Shown: positions 55,899 to 64,000 of the stretch, piece by piece
How positions within the stretch are numbered: position 1 is the stretch's first letter
Layout of the letters: each line of letters opens with the position of its first letter
The notes under the pieces: model-generated
Told to the model about the DNA's origin: nothing
Database searches by the model: none
What the model saw: the letters and a program-made list of their open reading frames with translations, nothing else
Source: SMXQ01 sp033720855
Lineage (GTDB): Bacteria; Pseudomonadota; Alphaproteobacteria; SMXQ01
Direction of reading: 5' to 3'
Length of the DNA: 64,000 nt
Assembly (NCBI GenBank): GCA_033720855.1
Contig: JAWWBR010000001.1
Coordinates: forward strand, 11,231-75,230
Translations under genes and position numbers: made by a program

Positions 55899-56879
55899 AT
55901 GGACGAAGTCATGGATCGCAATCTGGCCTTGGAGGCGGTTCGGGTCACCGAGGCGGCGGCGCTGAGCGCCTCGCGGCTGATGGGACGGGGCGACGAGAAA
56001 GCCGCCGACCAGGCCGCCGTCGATGCCATGCGCAACGCGCTCAACAGCCTGGAGATCGACGGCACCGTGGTGATCGGCGAGGGCGAGCGCGACGAGGCGC
56101 CGATGCTCTTCATCGGCGAGAAGGTGGGCAAGGGCGGGCCCAAGATCGATATCGCCCTGGATCCCCTGGAGGGGACCACCATCACGGCCAAGGGCGGCAA
56201 CAACGCGCTGGCGGTCATCGCCATGGCCGAGGAGGGCGGATTCCTCAATGCCCCCGACGTCTATATGGACAAGATCGCCGTCGGCGCCGGACTTCCCGAA
56301 GACGTGGTCGATCTCGACGAAACGCCGGAACGCAATCTCAAGAATCTGTCGCGGGCGCGCAAGAAGGACATCTCCGACCTGCTCGTCTGCATCCTCGACC
56401 GGCCGCGGCACGAGGAGCTGATCAAGGCGGTGCGCGCGGCAGGCGCCCGCATCATGCTGATCTCCGACGGCGACGTTTCCGGCGTCATCGCCACCTCGGA
56501 ACCCAACAGCGGGGTCGATATCTACATGGGCTCGGGCGGGGCGCCGGAAGGCGTCCTGGCGGCGGCGGCCTTGCGCTGCATCGGCGGTTTCATCCAGGGC
56601 CGCCTGCTGTTCCGCAACGACGACGAACGCCTGAGGGCGGCGCGCTGGAACATTACCGACCTCGACCGCAAATACGACCTTCTCGATCTCGCCTCCGGCA
56701 ACGTGATGTTCGCGGCCACCGGCGTCACCGACGGGGCCATGGTCGACGGCGTGCGGCGCTTCGCCAACCGGGCCACGACCTTTTCCATCATCATGCGGTC
56801 CAAGACCGGAACCGTGCGTCGCATCGAAACCCACCACAACTTCGCCATCAAATCCGGTTTCGGTCCCCTGGACGCGTAG
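55899..56879 (+). CDS. glpX: Fructose-1,6-bisphosphatase class II
   Basis: 326-residue GlpX. Metal/phosphate signatures are GEGERDEAPML, IALDPLEGTTITAKGG and the C-terminal KTGTVRRIETHHNF. Gluconeogenic. It is 87 bp after hom with GGGGGAGAG before the ATG, and 3 bp before the recJ GTG. Confidence 0.96.
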   Translation: MDEVMDRNLALEAVRVTEAAALSASRLMGRGDEKAADQAAVDAMRNALNSLEIDGTVVIGEGERDEAPMLFIGEKVGKGGPKIDIALDPLEGTTITAKGGNNALAVIAMAEEGGFLNAPDVYMDKIAVGAGLPEDVVDLDETPERNLKNLSRARKKDISDLLVCILDRPRHEELIKAVRAAGARIMLISDGDVSGVIATSEPNSGVDIYMGSGGAPEGVLAAAALRCIGGFIQGRLLFRNDDERLRAARWNITDLDRKYDLLDLASGNVMFAATGVTDGAMVDGVRRFANRATTFSIIMRSKTGTVRRIETHHNFAIKSGFGPLDA

Positions 56880-56882
56880 CCC

Positions 56883-58658
56883 GTGGCCGACGATGCCCTA
56901 ACCGTCCAGGGATCGTTCAGCGGCCGCGATTGGCGCCCGCGCTTGGAGGACGCGCGGGAGGCTATGGCGTTGGCCCAATCCCTCGGCGTGCCCGAAGTGG
57001 TCGGCCGGGCGCTCGCCGGCCGCGGCATCGGCCCCGAGGAGGCCGAGGGTTTCCTCAACCCGGCGCTGCGTGAGCAGTTGCCCGACCCCGCGCATCTCCT
57101 GGACATGGAAAAAGCCGCCGCGCGCATCGCCGAGGCCGTCGAGACGGGCGAGGGCATAGGCGTGTTCGGCGATTACGATGTCGACGGCGCCACCTCCTCG
57201 GCGCTCCTCGCGCGCTTCCTGGGCGCCCTCGGCGTGCCCGTCGATACCTATATCCCCGACCGCATCAAGGAGGGCTACGGCCCCAACACCGAGGCCATGC
57301 GCGCGCTCGCGGCCCGCGGCGCCAAGGTGGTCATCACCGTCGATTGCGGTATCAGCGCCTTCGAGCCCCTGGCGGCGGCCAGGGCGGCCGGCATCGACGT
57401 GATCGTCGTCGATCATCACGTCGCCGAGACACGCCTGCCGGAGGCGGCGGCGGTGATCAACCCCAACCGTCTCGACGACGCGAGCCCGCACAAGCAGTTG
57501 GCGGCGGTGGGCGTCGCCTTCCTGTTGGTGGTCGCCGTCAATCGCGCGCTGCGCCAGCGCGGCTATTATGGGTCCCGGCCCGAGCCCGATCTGATGCAGT
57601 GGCTGGACCTGGTGGCGCTGGGCACAGTCTGCGATCAGGTGCGGCTCACCGGCGTCAACCGGGCGCTGGTGGCCCAGGGGCTGAAGGTGTTGGCCGGGCG
57701 TGCCAATACCGGACTGGCCGCGCTCGCCGATGTCTCCGGCCTCGAAACCCGGCCCGAGGCCTGGCACCTCGGCTTCCTGCTGGGCCCGCGCATCAACGCC
57801 GGCGGCCGGGTGGGGCGGCCCGATCTCGGCAGCCGCCTGCTCGCCTGTGACGACGCGGCCGAGGCCCGGCGGATGGCCCAGGAGCTCGACGCCTTCAACA
57901 GTGAACGCCGCGAGATCGAGGCGGCGGTGCTGGACGCGGCCCTGGAACAGGCGGAGCAGAAGGGGGGCGCGGAGCAGGACCTGATCTTCGTTGCCGGAGA
58001 AGGCTGGCATCCGGGGGTCATCGGCATCGTCGCCAGCCGCATTCTCGAGCGCTTCCACCGTCCGGTCTGCGTCGCCGGGATCGAGGGCGAGGTGGCCAAG
58101 GGCTCGGGACGATCGGTCCAGGGCATCGACCTAGGCGCCACCGTTATCGCCGCGCGTCAGGACGGGCTCCTGATCAACGGCGGCGGCCACGCCATGGCGG
58201 CGGGATTCACCGTCGCCAGGGACCGGCTCCCGGCGCTCGCCGCCTTCCTCGCCGAGCGCGTCGCGGCGCAGCGGGCCGAGCAGGGCACCGAGTTGGGGCG
58301 CACCCTGTTTCACGACGGGGTCATTTCCGTCGGCGGCGCAACCACCGGCCTGGCCGAGTCGATCAAGGCCCTGGCGCCTTTCGGCGCCGGCAATGCCGAG
58401 CCCCGCTTCGTGCTCTCGGACGTCACCGTGGCCAAGGCCGACGTGGTGGGGGAGAACCATCTCAGGGTTTTCGTCCGCGGCCGCGAGGGCGGGCGCATCA
58501 AGGCGATGGCCTTCCGCAGCGCCGACCGGCCCCTGGGCGCGGCCTTGCTCGAGACCGGGGGGGTGCCGATCCATCTCGCAGGCAAGCTGCGCATCGACGA
58601 CTGGCAGGGCCGCCACGGCGTCGAGTTCCTGATCGACGACGCGGCGCCGGCCGCCTGA
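56883..58658 (+). CDS. recJ: Single-stranded-DNA-specific exonuclease RecJ
   Basis: 591-residue DHH-family 5'-3' exonuclease. Motif I is FGDYDVDGATSSALL, the DHH signature is VIVVDHHVAETRLPEA, the DHHA1 domain contains GGGHAMAAGFT, and the C-terminal OB fold is present (IDDWQGRHGVEFLI). Start GTG 56883 is 3 bp after glpX. A 6-bp gap separates it from the next gene. Confidence 0.96.
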   Translation: MADDALTVQGSFSGRDWRPRLEDAREAMALAQSLGVPEVVGRALAGRGIGPEEAEGFLNPALREQLPDPAHLLDMEKAAARIAEAVETGEGIGVFGDYDVDGATSSALLARFLGALGVPVDTYIPDRIKEGYGPNTEAMRALAARGAKVVITVDCGISAFEPLAAARAAGIDVIVVDHHVAETRLPEAAAVINPNRLDDASPHKQLAAVGVAFLLVVAVNRALRQRGYYGSRPEPDLMQWLDLVALGTVCDQVRLTGVNRALVAQGLKVLAGRANTGLAALADVSGLETRPEAWHLGFLLGPRINAGGRVGRPDLGSRLLACDDAAEARRMAQELDAFNSERREIEAAVLDAALEQAEQKGGAEQDLIFVAGEGWHPGVIGIVASRILERFHRPVCVAGIEGEVAKGSGRSVQGIDLGATVIAARQDGLLINGGGHAMAAGFTVARDRLPALAAFLAERVAAQRAEQGTELGRTLFHDGVISVGGATTGLAESIKALAPFGAGNAEPRFVLSDVTVAKADVVGENHLRVFVRGREGGRIKAMAFRSADRPLGAALLETGGVPIHLAGKLRIDDWQGRHGVEFLIDDAAPAA

Positions 58659-58664
58659 CGCGCG

Positions 58665-59873
58665 ATGCGGGCGCTGGAGGCCCTGAAGCCGAAAGCCCCC
58701 CAGGCGCTGGCACTCGGCCTGTTCCTGGCCGGGATCGCGCTGGCGGCGATGGCGCTCGGGGTCTCGGACTGGCGCATGGGCGCGTTGGCGGTGATCGGCG
58801 CGTTGCTGGGTCTCGCCCTCTATCATGGGGCCTTCGGCTTCACCGCCGCCTACCGGCGGGCCATGGTCGGCCGCGACATGGGCGCGGTGCGCGCGCAGAT
58901 CGTTATGCTGGCTTTGGCCGCGGTGCTGTTCGCCCCGGTCCTGGGCGCGGGCGAGGCGTTCGGCGGACGTGTCTTCGGCGCGGTCGCGCCGGCCGATCTG
59001 CGCGTCGCCGCCGGCGCCTTCCTGTTCGGCATCGGCATGCAGATCGCCGGCGGCTGCGCATCGGGAACGCTGTTCACCCTGGGCGGCGGCAGCCTGCGGA
59101 TGATGCTCGTCTTGGCCGCCTTTTGCGGCGGCGGGTTTTGGGCGACCTTTCACCTCGCGTTCTGGAATGCACTGCCGAGCTTGGGCTTCGTCGCCTTTGA
59201 CCGGAGCCTCGGCTGGGCCGGGGCGCTGGCCCTGACCCTGGCGCTCCTCGCCGCGCTGTGGCTGGCGGCGGGCCGGCTCGGGCGCGGGCGGCAGACGCCG
59301 ATCCTGGAGCCCGGGGCCGGCGGCGCCCGCCGCCTGCTGGCCGGGCCCTGGCCGTTGATCTGGGCGGCGCTGGCGCTGGCGATCCTCAATTTCGCGACCC
59401 TCTTGGTGGCCGGGCATCCCTGGTCGGTGACCTGGGGCCTCACCCTGTGGGCGGCAAAGCTCGCCGCGCTGCTCGGTTGGGTGCCCGAACCGGGCAGCTT
59501 CTGGGCCGGTGGCTTCCCCGCCCGGGCCTTGGCCGCGCCGTTGGCGCGCGACACGGTCTCGGTCATGAACCTCGCCATCGTCATGGGCGCCGGCGTGGCG
59601 GCGGCCGCGGCGGGGCGTTTCCGGCCCGGCATCGATTGGCGGTGGGGGCCCGTGGTGGCGGCCGTGCTGGGCGGGCTCATGTTGGGCTACGGCGCGCGCC
59701 TGGCCTACGGTTGCAACATCGGCGCCTTCTTCTCCGGCGTCGCCTCGCAAAGCCTTCACGGCTGGATCTGGATCGCCGCCGCGTTGCCCGGAACCTGGCT
59801 CGGCATCCGCCTGCGCCCGATCTTCGGCCTGGACGACGGCGGCCTCGAGGCGTCGGCCCGCGAAACGGCTTGA
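58665..59873 (+). CDS. YeeE/YedE family transporter
   Basis: 402-residue inner-membrane protein of the YeeE/YedE (TsuA) class with about 12 hydrophobic segments. Two conserved half-site motifs carry Cys: GCASGTLFTLGGGSLRMM and YGCNIGAFFSGVASQSLHGW. In a characterised homologue these Cys relay thiosulfate. Here it follows recJ by 6 bp with no TusA-like gene beside it, so the transported sulfur compound is unproven. Confidence 0.87.
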   Translation: MRALEALKPKAPQALALGLFLAGIALAAMALGVSDWRMGALAVIGALLGLALYHGAFGFTAAYRRAMVGRDMGAVRAQIVMLALAAVLFAPVLGAGEAFGGRVFGAVAPADLRVAAGAFLFGIGMQIAGGCASGTLFTLGGGSLRMMLVLAAFCGGGFWATFHLAFWNALPSLGFVAFDRSLGWAGALALTLALLAALWLAAGRLGRGRQTPILEPGAGGARRLLAGPWPLIWAALALAILNFATLLVAGHPWSVTWGLTLWAAKLAALLGWVPEPGSFWAGGFPARALAAPLARDTVSVMNLAIVMGAGVAAAAAGRFRPGIDWRWGPVVAAVLGGLMLGYGARLAYGCNIGAFFSGVASQSLHGWIWIAAALPGTWLGIRLRPIFGLDDGGLEASARETA

Positions 59874-59941
59874 TTTTGCCGCGGATCGGCCTTAAGTCAT
59901 GCGGCCAATAGCGCCGGCCCTTGATGCCGCCGGTGCCGGGC

Positions 59942-60017
59942 GACCCCATCGTCTAGAGGCCTAGGACACCGGCCTTTCACGCCGGCAACACGGGTTCGAA
60001 TCCCGTTGGGGTCGCCA
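59942..60017 (+). tRNA. tRNA-Glu(TTC)
   Basis: 76-base gene including encoded CCA. Acceptor GACCCCA/TGGGGTC, anticodon stem CCGGC/GCCGG with loop CTTTCAC (anticodon TTC), and T arm ACGGG-TTCGAAT-CCCGT. An AT-rich inverted repeat with a six-T run directly after it (60018-60036) could end transcription. Confidence 0.97.
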
Positions 60018-60057
60018 ATTTTTTCCCGAAAAATTTCTCCCGCCGAGGGGGAGCCTC

Positions 60058-60783
60058 TCAGCTGTCGCGGGCGGCCGCGTCCCGCTGCCGCCCGGCACCG
60101 GCCTGGGGGTAGCCCTTGGGATGGAGCAGCCAGGCGAGCGCCGCCGCCGCCAGCATGCCGGCGAGGCATTGGGCGACGATGAAGGCCGGGGCATCCACCG
60201 GGCGGATGCCGGAGAACGTGTCGGTCAGGCTGCGCGCGACCGTCACCGCCGGGTTGGCGAAGCTGGTCGATGCCGTGAACCAATAGGCGGCGGTGATGTA
60301 AAGCCCGACCATCCAGGCGACGCCGTCGGGCCGCCACCTGAGGGCGGCGAAGATGGTCGCGACCAGGCCGAAGGTGGCGACGCCTTCCGACAGCCACTGC
60401 GCGGGCCCGGTGCGCGCGTGAAGGGACACCTGCAGGACCGGCATCTCGAACATGGCGTGGGCCAGCAGGGTGCCGAAGATGCCGCCCGTCACCTGGGCCG
60501 CCAGGTAGAGCCCCGCCGCCCGCCATCGGATCTCGCGCCGCACCAGGAAGGCGAGTGTCACGGCGGGATTGAAATGGGCGCCCGAGACCGGGCCCAGGGC
60601 GGTGATCAGCACCACCAGGATGGCGCCGGTGGGAATGGTGTTGCCGAGCAACGCGATGGCGACGTTCCCGCCGGCCAACCGCTCGGCCATGATGCCGGAG
60701 CCCACCACCGTGGCCAGCAGGAAGGCGGTGCCGAAGAACTCGGCGGCGAGGCGCCGTTCGATGCTGGTGTCCTGGGCCGCCAT
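60058..60783 (-). CDS. aqpS: Aquaglyceroporin of the arsenic cluster
   Basis: 241-residue MIP family channel with six spans. The two NPA loops are SGAHFNPAVTLAF and TSFANPAVTVARSL. It lies 57 bp after arsC in the same direction, replacing the usual ArsB/Acr3 pump. In Sinorhizobium meliloti AqpS lets As(III) leave the cell after ArsC reduction; the same role is inferred here. Confidence 0.88.
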   Translation of the reverse strand: MAAQDTSIERRLAAEFFGTAFLLATVVGSGIMAERLAGGNVAIALLGNTIPTGAILVVLITALGPVSGAHFNPAVTLAFLVRREIRWRAAGLYLAAQVTGGIFGTLLAHAMFEMPVLQVSLHARTGPAQWLSEGVATFGLVATIFAALRWRPDGVAWMVGLYITAAYWFTASTSFANPAVTVARSLTDTFSGIRPVDAPAFIVAQCLAGMLAAAALAWLLHPKGYPQAGAGRQRDAAARDS

Positions 60784-60840
60784 GGGGTCAGTCTCCCAAG
60801 GCTTGCGCGTCGGGCACGGCCGGCCGGGGGCTTAGGCCGC

Positions 60841-61350
60841 TCATGAGGCCTCCGACTTGGCCTGGCCGATATCGTCGAGGCGCCGTTGCAGGGACAGCCG
60901 ATCGAGCGACTCCATCGGCAAATTCACGAATATGCCGATCCTACGCTCCAGCATCCGGTACGCGTCGACGAAGGCCAGGTGCCGTTCCGCCTCCGTCCCC
61001 TGGACCGCCGCCGGGTCGGGGATGCCCCAGTGCGCGGTCATGGGCTGACCCGGCCAGACCGGGCAGACCTCTTGGGCGGCGCTGTCGCAGACGGTGAAGA
61101 CGAAATCCAGTCGGGGCGCCTCGGGTTGCCCGAACTCGTCCCAGGATTTGGAGCGCAAGTCGCCGGTCGGATGATTGAGCTTGTTGAGGAGCGCGATGGT
61201 GAAGGGGTGGATCTCCCCTTTGGGCCGGCTGCCGGCGCTGTGGGCGACGAAATGGCCCGCGCCCATGCGGTCGAGGATCGCCTCGGCCATCACCGAGCGG
61301 GCCGAGTTGCCGGTACAGAGGAATAGGACGTGATAGGGGTTTTCGGTCAT
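60841..61350 (-). CDS. arsC: Arsenate reductase, thioredoxin-coupled LMW-PTPase type
   Basis: 169-residue ArsC. The P-loop is LFLCTGNSARSVMAEAIL (CX5R), and the two further Cys of the redox cascade lie in VCDSAAQEVCPVWPG. The conserved HWGIPDPAAVQGTE closes the fold. The ATG overlaps the arsR stop by 4 bp. Frame openness upstream to 62214 is a shadow. Confidence 0.94.
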   Translation of the reverse strand: MTENPYHVLFLCTGNSARSVMAEAILDRMGAGHFVAHSAGSRPKGEIHPFTIALLNKLNHPTGDLRSKSWDEFGQPEAPRLDFVFTVCDSAAQEVCPVWPGQPMTAHWGIPDPAAVQGTEAERHLAFVDAYRMLERRIGIFVNLPMESLDRLSLQRRLDDIGQAKSEAS

Positions 61351-61697
61351 GCCGAATCCTCCAGCTCTTGACCTGCCGCAGAGGCTTTCCCCTCGAACCC
61401 GCAGAGTTCCGGCTGCCCCCGGCAGCATTCCATGGTGAGGTAGGCAACGACGTCCCGCACCTGTTCGACCCGGATGGCGTAATAGATGTTCCGCTCCGAA
61501 CGCCACGACTGCAAAAGATCCGCCTGCACGAGCCGCCCGAGATGGGCGGTCAGGGTCGAGGGCGGCACGTCGAGGGACCGGGCAATGGCGCCCGCGGTCA
61601 GCCCCGTCGGCCCCGCCTCGATGAGCGCGCGAAAAGCCCTCAAGCGGGTGATGTTGCCCAAGGCGGAAAAGACCCGGGTTGCGGTATTTAATTCCAT
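61347..61697 (-). CDS. arsR: ArsR/SmtB-type repressor
   Basis: 116-residue winged-helix repressor. The HTH core is LGNITRLRAFRALIEAG ... GAIARSLDVPPSTLTAHLGRL, followed by the wing RSERNIYYAIR. C-terminal Cys pair and third Cys (TMECCRGQPELC) recall the Acidithiobacillus-type As(III) site rather than the classic alpha3N CxC. It starts the ars operon and would repress it until arsenite binds. A dyad overlaps its start codon. Confidence 0.9.
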   Translation of the reverse strand: MELNTATRVFSALGNITRLRAFRALIEAGPTGLTAGAIARSLDVPPSTLTAHLGRLVQADLLQSWRSERNIYYAIRVEQVRDVVAYLTMECCRGQPELCGFEGKASAAGQELEDSA

Positions 61698-61710
61698 ATT
61701 TCGCAAAATA
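61697..61710. promoter_or_regulatory. Candidate ArsR operator
   Basis: On the coding strand the dyad TATTT-TGCG-AAATA overlaps the first base of the arsR start codon, in an AT-rich stretch. Autoregulatory site by position; sequence specificity is unproven. The remaining 61711-61997 region up to the next gene holds no other clear element. Confidence 0.4.
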
Positions 61711-61997
61711 CACAAATAAGAGCCAATTGCAACCGCCGTTCGGGTTTGAAGAGGGCACCACAAAGCCCGCTCTCCGCCGACTTTGCTGTCGCCACCATGG
61801 GGGCGGTGCCGATGACTCAAGCGGTCTTGGGGAAGGGATTCGCATCGGGCGGGAAAACGCGGGGAAATCTGCGTCCGGAGAGGCCTGAAGGGTCGGAGGA
61901 TGGGTAAACCCTCGAGGCGTGTCGATCCGATTTGCCGCTCTCCGTGACAGGGGATATTGTAACCGGTGTCGCAATGTCCCGCGGGGGGAACAGGCCC

Positions 61998-62516
61998 GTG
62001 AAAGCCTTGATCGTCGCATCCGCATCGGTCCTGGTGCTGGCCTTGGCGCCGGGCGCCTTGGCCCGGCAACCGGCGCCCGATGCCCTATTGTCGGGCGAGG
62101 ATCGCCACCGGCAAGAACAGGCCCTGCAGAACGCCCTGGAATACAACCCGATCGGGGCCGGCGCGGCCTGGCACAATCCGGCAACCAGGCACAGGGGACG
62201 GGTGACGCCGACACGGACCTTTAAAAACGCGGCGGGCATGGATTGTCGGGAATATCACCGCGCCTTGATCATCGATGGCCGGCAAGCGGTCGGACGCGGA
62301 ACCCGCTGCCGCTTCCGCGACGGCATCTGGCGGGTGCCCCGGCGGGTGACGACGCGCGGAGGCTATGGCCGCTACCGGGGCTCGAGATACGGGGCGCGGC
62401 CCTATTATCCCGTCACCCTGCACTTCGGATTCTTCCATGGCCACCATGGACACTGGCATCGCCGGCACCGGTTTCACGGGCACTGGCGCCAGAGGGGTTG
62501 GCGGTACCGGCACTGA
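61998..62516 (+). CDS. Secreted His-rich protein, 17-kDa surface antigen-like
   Basis: 172 residues from the GTG at 61998, which follows GGGGGGAA. Signal peptide MKALIVASASVLVLALAPG. The middle (LEYNPIGAGAAWHNPATRHR, TFKNAAGMDCREYHRALIID) resembles the C-terminal domain of 17-kDa/RT0821-type surface antigens. The last 35 residues are very His/Arg/Trp/Tyr-rich (GFFHGHHGHWHRRHRF) and may bind metal. An ATG at 61974 is another start. It is divergent from arsR. Confidence 0.75.
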   Translation: MKALIVASASVLVLALAPGALARQPAPDALLSGEDRHRQEQALQNALEYNPIGAGAAWHNPATRHRGRVTPTRTFKNAAGMDCREYHRALIIDGRQAVGRGTRCRFRDGIWRVPRRVTTRGGYGRYRGSRYGARPYYPVTLHFGFFHGHHGHWHRRHRFHGHWRQRGWRYRH

Positions 62517-62688
62517 ACGAAGCGCACCAGGCCTTTTGGGCATCGGTGCATCTCTCCTGGGCGGGGGCCCGGTCTTGATTTAAACTGGAAGCGAAAAGAC
62601 GACGCCACGGTGAATGGCGGCGCGCGGGCAAAAGTCAAAAACGCTTTTGACCGGGGCCCAAACATCTCAGCGGCGCGAGGAGGAAACA

Positions 62689-63153
62689 ATGGCGACACGG
62701 CAGACATCGGATATCGACGAGCAGGCCCATGTGGACGCGGAAGCGCGCATTCAGGCGTTCCGCTACCGCAAGCCCGAGAAATTCGCTTCAGGCAAGGCCT
62801 CGGTTCGCCTTTGCGACAGTGATGTGCTCAAGGCGTTGGTTCAGGTGGTCCAGGACGGCGGTGAAAACAACCTGCATTACCACAAGAACAATGATGGATT
62901 CTGGCTGGTGCTGGGCGGCCGCGCCAGGTTCTACGGCCCCGGCGACGTCGAACTGGGCGAGTTCGGCCCTCACGAAGGGATCCTGATCCCGCGCGGCGCC
63001 CGCTATTGGTTCGAGCGCGTCGGCGATGAGGAGCTTGAGATCCTCAGGGTCGGCGGATCGGCGGAGGTGGGCGCCGCAGACTCCGGCCGCACGGACGTAT
63101 CGCCGCAGAAATTCATCGTCGGCACCTCGGAACGGTTCGACGGCCAGGTATAA
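62689..63153 (+). CDS. Cupin domain protein
   Basis: 154-residue single-domain cupin. Motif 1 is NNLHYHKNNDGFWLVLGGRARFYGPG (first part HYHKNNDGFWLVL), motif 2 is HEGILIPRGARYWFERVG. The metal His/His/Glu pattern is partial because motif 1 reads H-x-H-x5-F and motif 2 lacks the final His. ATG 62689 follows GAGGAGGAAA. Function unknown; it is 37 bp before the GST gene, likely the same operon. Confidence 0.82.
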   Translation: MATRQTSDIDEQAHVDAEARIQAFRYRKPEKFASGKASVRLCDSDVLKALVQVVQDGGENNLHYHKNNDGFWLVLGGRARFYGPGDVELGEFGPHEGILIPRGARYWFERVGDEELEILRVGGSAEVGAADSGRTDVSPQKFIVGTSERFDGQV

Positions 63154-63189
63154 GCGCCGCCGGGCAATCGGGGCAAACCAGGCACGGCA

Positions 63190-63795
63190 GTGAAGCTCTA
63201 TTATTCGCCGACCTCGCCCTTCGTGCGGATCGTCCACATCGCCGCCCGCGAGAAGGGCCTGATGGATCGCATCGAGCTCATCCCGGCGCGGGCCGAGGGC
63301 GCCGATCTCGATGCCCGCAATCCCTTGGATAAGATTCCGACGCTGATCACCGATGAGGGCGAGACGCTGATCGAATCGCGGCTGATCGCGGCCTATCTGG
63401 ACGAGCTCGGCCCGCCGCGGCTTTACCCTGATGACGCGGTCGAACGGCGTTGTGTGCTGCAGCGCGAGGCCGTGGTCCTCGGGGTGATGGAGGCGGTGGG
63501 GTTGCGGCGCCAGGAAACGCGGCGCCCAGAGCCCGAACGATCGGCCTGGTGGATCGGCCGGCAGATGGCCAAGATCGAGCGCGGGCTGGCGAAGATCGAG
63601 GCCGAGCTCGACGCCTTCACCGCCGGCGACGGTATCGTCGCCATCGAGCTCTGTTGCGCGCTCGAATTCATGGACCGTTTCGCCGCCGAAATCCCGGAAT
63701 TTGCCTGGCGGACGGGGCACCCCAGACTGGCGGCCTGGCACGCGGCGTTCGCCGAGCGGCCGTCGGTGGCGGCGACACGTCCGGGCCCCGCGTAA
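63190..63795 (+). CDS. Glutathione S-transferase family protein
   Basis: 201-residue GST fold. The N-terminal thioredoxin-like half is MKLYYSPTSPFVRIVHIAAR with the catalytic Ser/Tyr region SPTSPF and the cis-Pro in DKIPTLI followed by ESRLIAAYLDEL; the helical half follows from residue 90. Start GTG 63190. Conjugation or isomerase role is unknown. Confidence 0.88.
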   Translation: MKLYYSPTSPFVRIVHIAAREKGLMDRIELIPARAEGADLDARNPLDKIPTLITDEGETLIESRLIAAYLDELGPPRLYPDDAVERRCVLQREAVVLGVMEAVGLRRQETRRPEPERSAWWIGRQMAKIERGLAKIEAELDAFTAGDGIVAIELCCALEFMDRFAAEIPEFAWRTGHPRLAAWHAAFAERPSVAATRPGPA

Positions 63796-63865
63796 GGGGC
63801 GCGGTGGCGCACTAATATCTTTGAAAATAATGGGTTAGGCGATCACGGGGCCGGTTTTCGGTGCT

Positions 63866-63888
63866 GTGTACACGGCTACATCGATGTA
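63866..63888. promoter_or_regulatory. Two palindromes upstream of the truncated gene
   Basis: GTGTACAC at 63866-63873 and the perfect 12-bp palindrome TACATCGATGTA at 63877-63888 lie in the AT-richer 194-bp region before the ATG at 63990. Quorum or other regulator binding is possible but unproven. Confidence 0.35.
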
Positions 63889-63989
63889 AACCTCTTAATC
63901 ATACTGTATTTTACTTATTTTCAATGTATTGGCCCTGTGCTAGGTGAGGGCGAGACTTTCGTCCGGACGTATTTTTTGGGAGAGAAATC

Positions 63990-64000
63990 ATGTTTACCAA
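63990..64000 (+). CDS. Truncated gene at window end
   Basis: ATG at 63990 with GGGAGAGAAAT just upstream; only the first three codons (Met-Phe-Thr) are inside the window. A promoter-like AT-rich region precedes it. Nothing more can be said. Confidence 0.5.

Noticed and set aside
59942..61697. Genomic island inserted at tRNA-Glu carrying the ars genes
   Set aside because: No integrase, no repeated tRNA 3' end was seen, and base composition matches the surroundings.

Overview
The window is strongly GC-rich, densely coded bacterial chromosome. It reads as an alphaproteobacterium, most like the Rhodospirillales and relatives. The grounds are gene order and family content: a livHMGF operon followed by a DUF6867-type membrane protein and a LivK-type lipoprotein; rpiB-glyA-nrdR-ribD-ribE-ribH-nusB-thiL; hppA with a K+-independent signature; bamE divergent from a CBP3-type chaperone, then YceD/DUF177-rpmF-plsX-fabH-ihfA-merR-tRNA-Pro; and ArsR/ArsC/aquaglyceroporin arsenic genes. 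No phage, transposase, integrase, CRISPR array or rRNA gene was found.

Layout. 0-5.5 kb: branched-chain amino-acid (or similar) ABC importer. 5.6-11.8 kb: one long plus-strand housekeeping run for C1/serine metabolism, nucleotide-reduction control, riboflavin, NusB and ThiL. 11.9-14.2 kb: a DUF4865 protein, a FliL-like secreted protein and an MFS carrier. 14.4-16.5 kb: proton-pumping pyrophosphatase with a bidirectional terminator. 16.5-21.9 kb: envelope, respiration and lipid block (bamE to tRNA-Pro). 22-24.3 kb: a Sel1-repeat protein carrying an HExxH motif, and a Gfo/Idh/MocA oxidoreductase. 24.3-25.1 kb: hsp20 behind a very good RpoH-type promoter.

25-41.6 kb is the accessory part. It holds a catabolic-looking cluster (ACMSD-like amidohydrolase, two VOC proteins, an OCD-family enzyme with an insertion, an enol-lactonase-like hydrolase, a 4,5-dihydroxyphthalate-decarboxylase-like protein), a Ysc84-type lipoprotein, cbpA/cbpM, a GAF-cyclase lacking the usual transition-state arginine, OsmC, a secreted beta-helix protein next to an AT-rich patch, an OxyR-like LysR regulator without the peroxidatic cysteine divergent from a previously easy-to-miss 42-residue membrane peptide, a stand-alone ThDP enzyme, an EamA carrier and CutA.

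41.8-64 kb returns to mostly conserved genes: two MFS-type carriers, a Tat-type aldo/keto reductase, metZ, rplM-rpsI (S9 with a long acidic N-terminal extension), argC with a possible coupled leader peptide, a gamma-carbonic anhydrase, an LLM flavoenzyme plus an alpha/beta hydrolase with a cysteine nucleophile, an OmpA-type lipoprotein, an aminotransferase-hom-glpX-recJ-YeeE run, tRNA-Glu, arsR-arsC-aqpS, a His-rich secreted protein, a cupin, a GST and the first codons of a truncated gene.

The most noteworthy items are the LysR/miniprotein locus with an ATC-N9-GAT box (36.2-37.5 kb), the Cys-nucleophile hydrolase with its LLM partner (49.9-51.9 kb), the Arg-less cyclase (32.5-33.7 kb), the 25-30 kb catabolic cluster and the Sel1-HExxH protein. 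I did not find a clearly new multi-gene defence or mobile system. All function calls come from reading motifs and context, with no database search.
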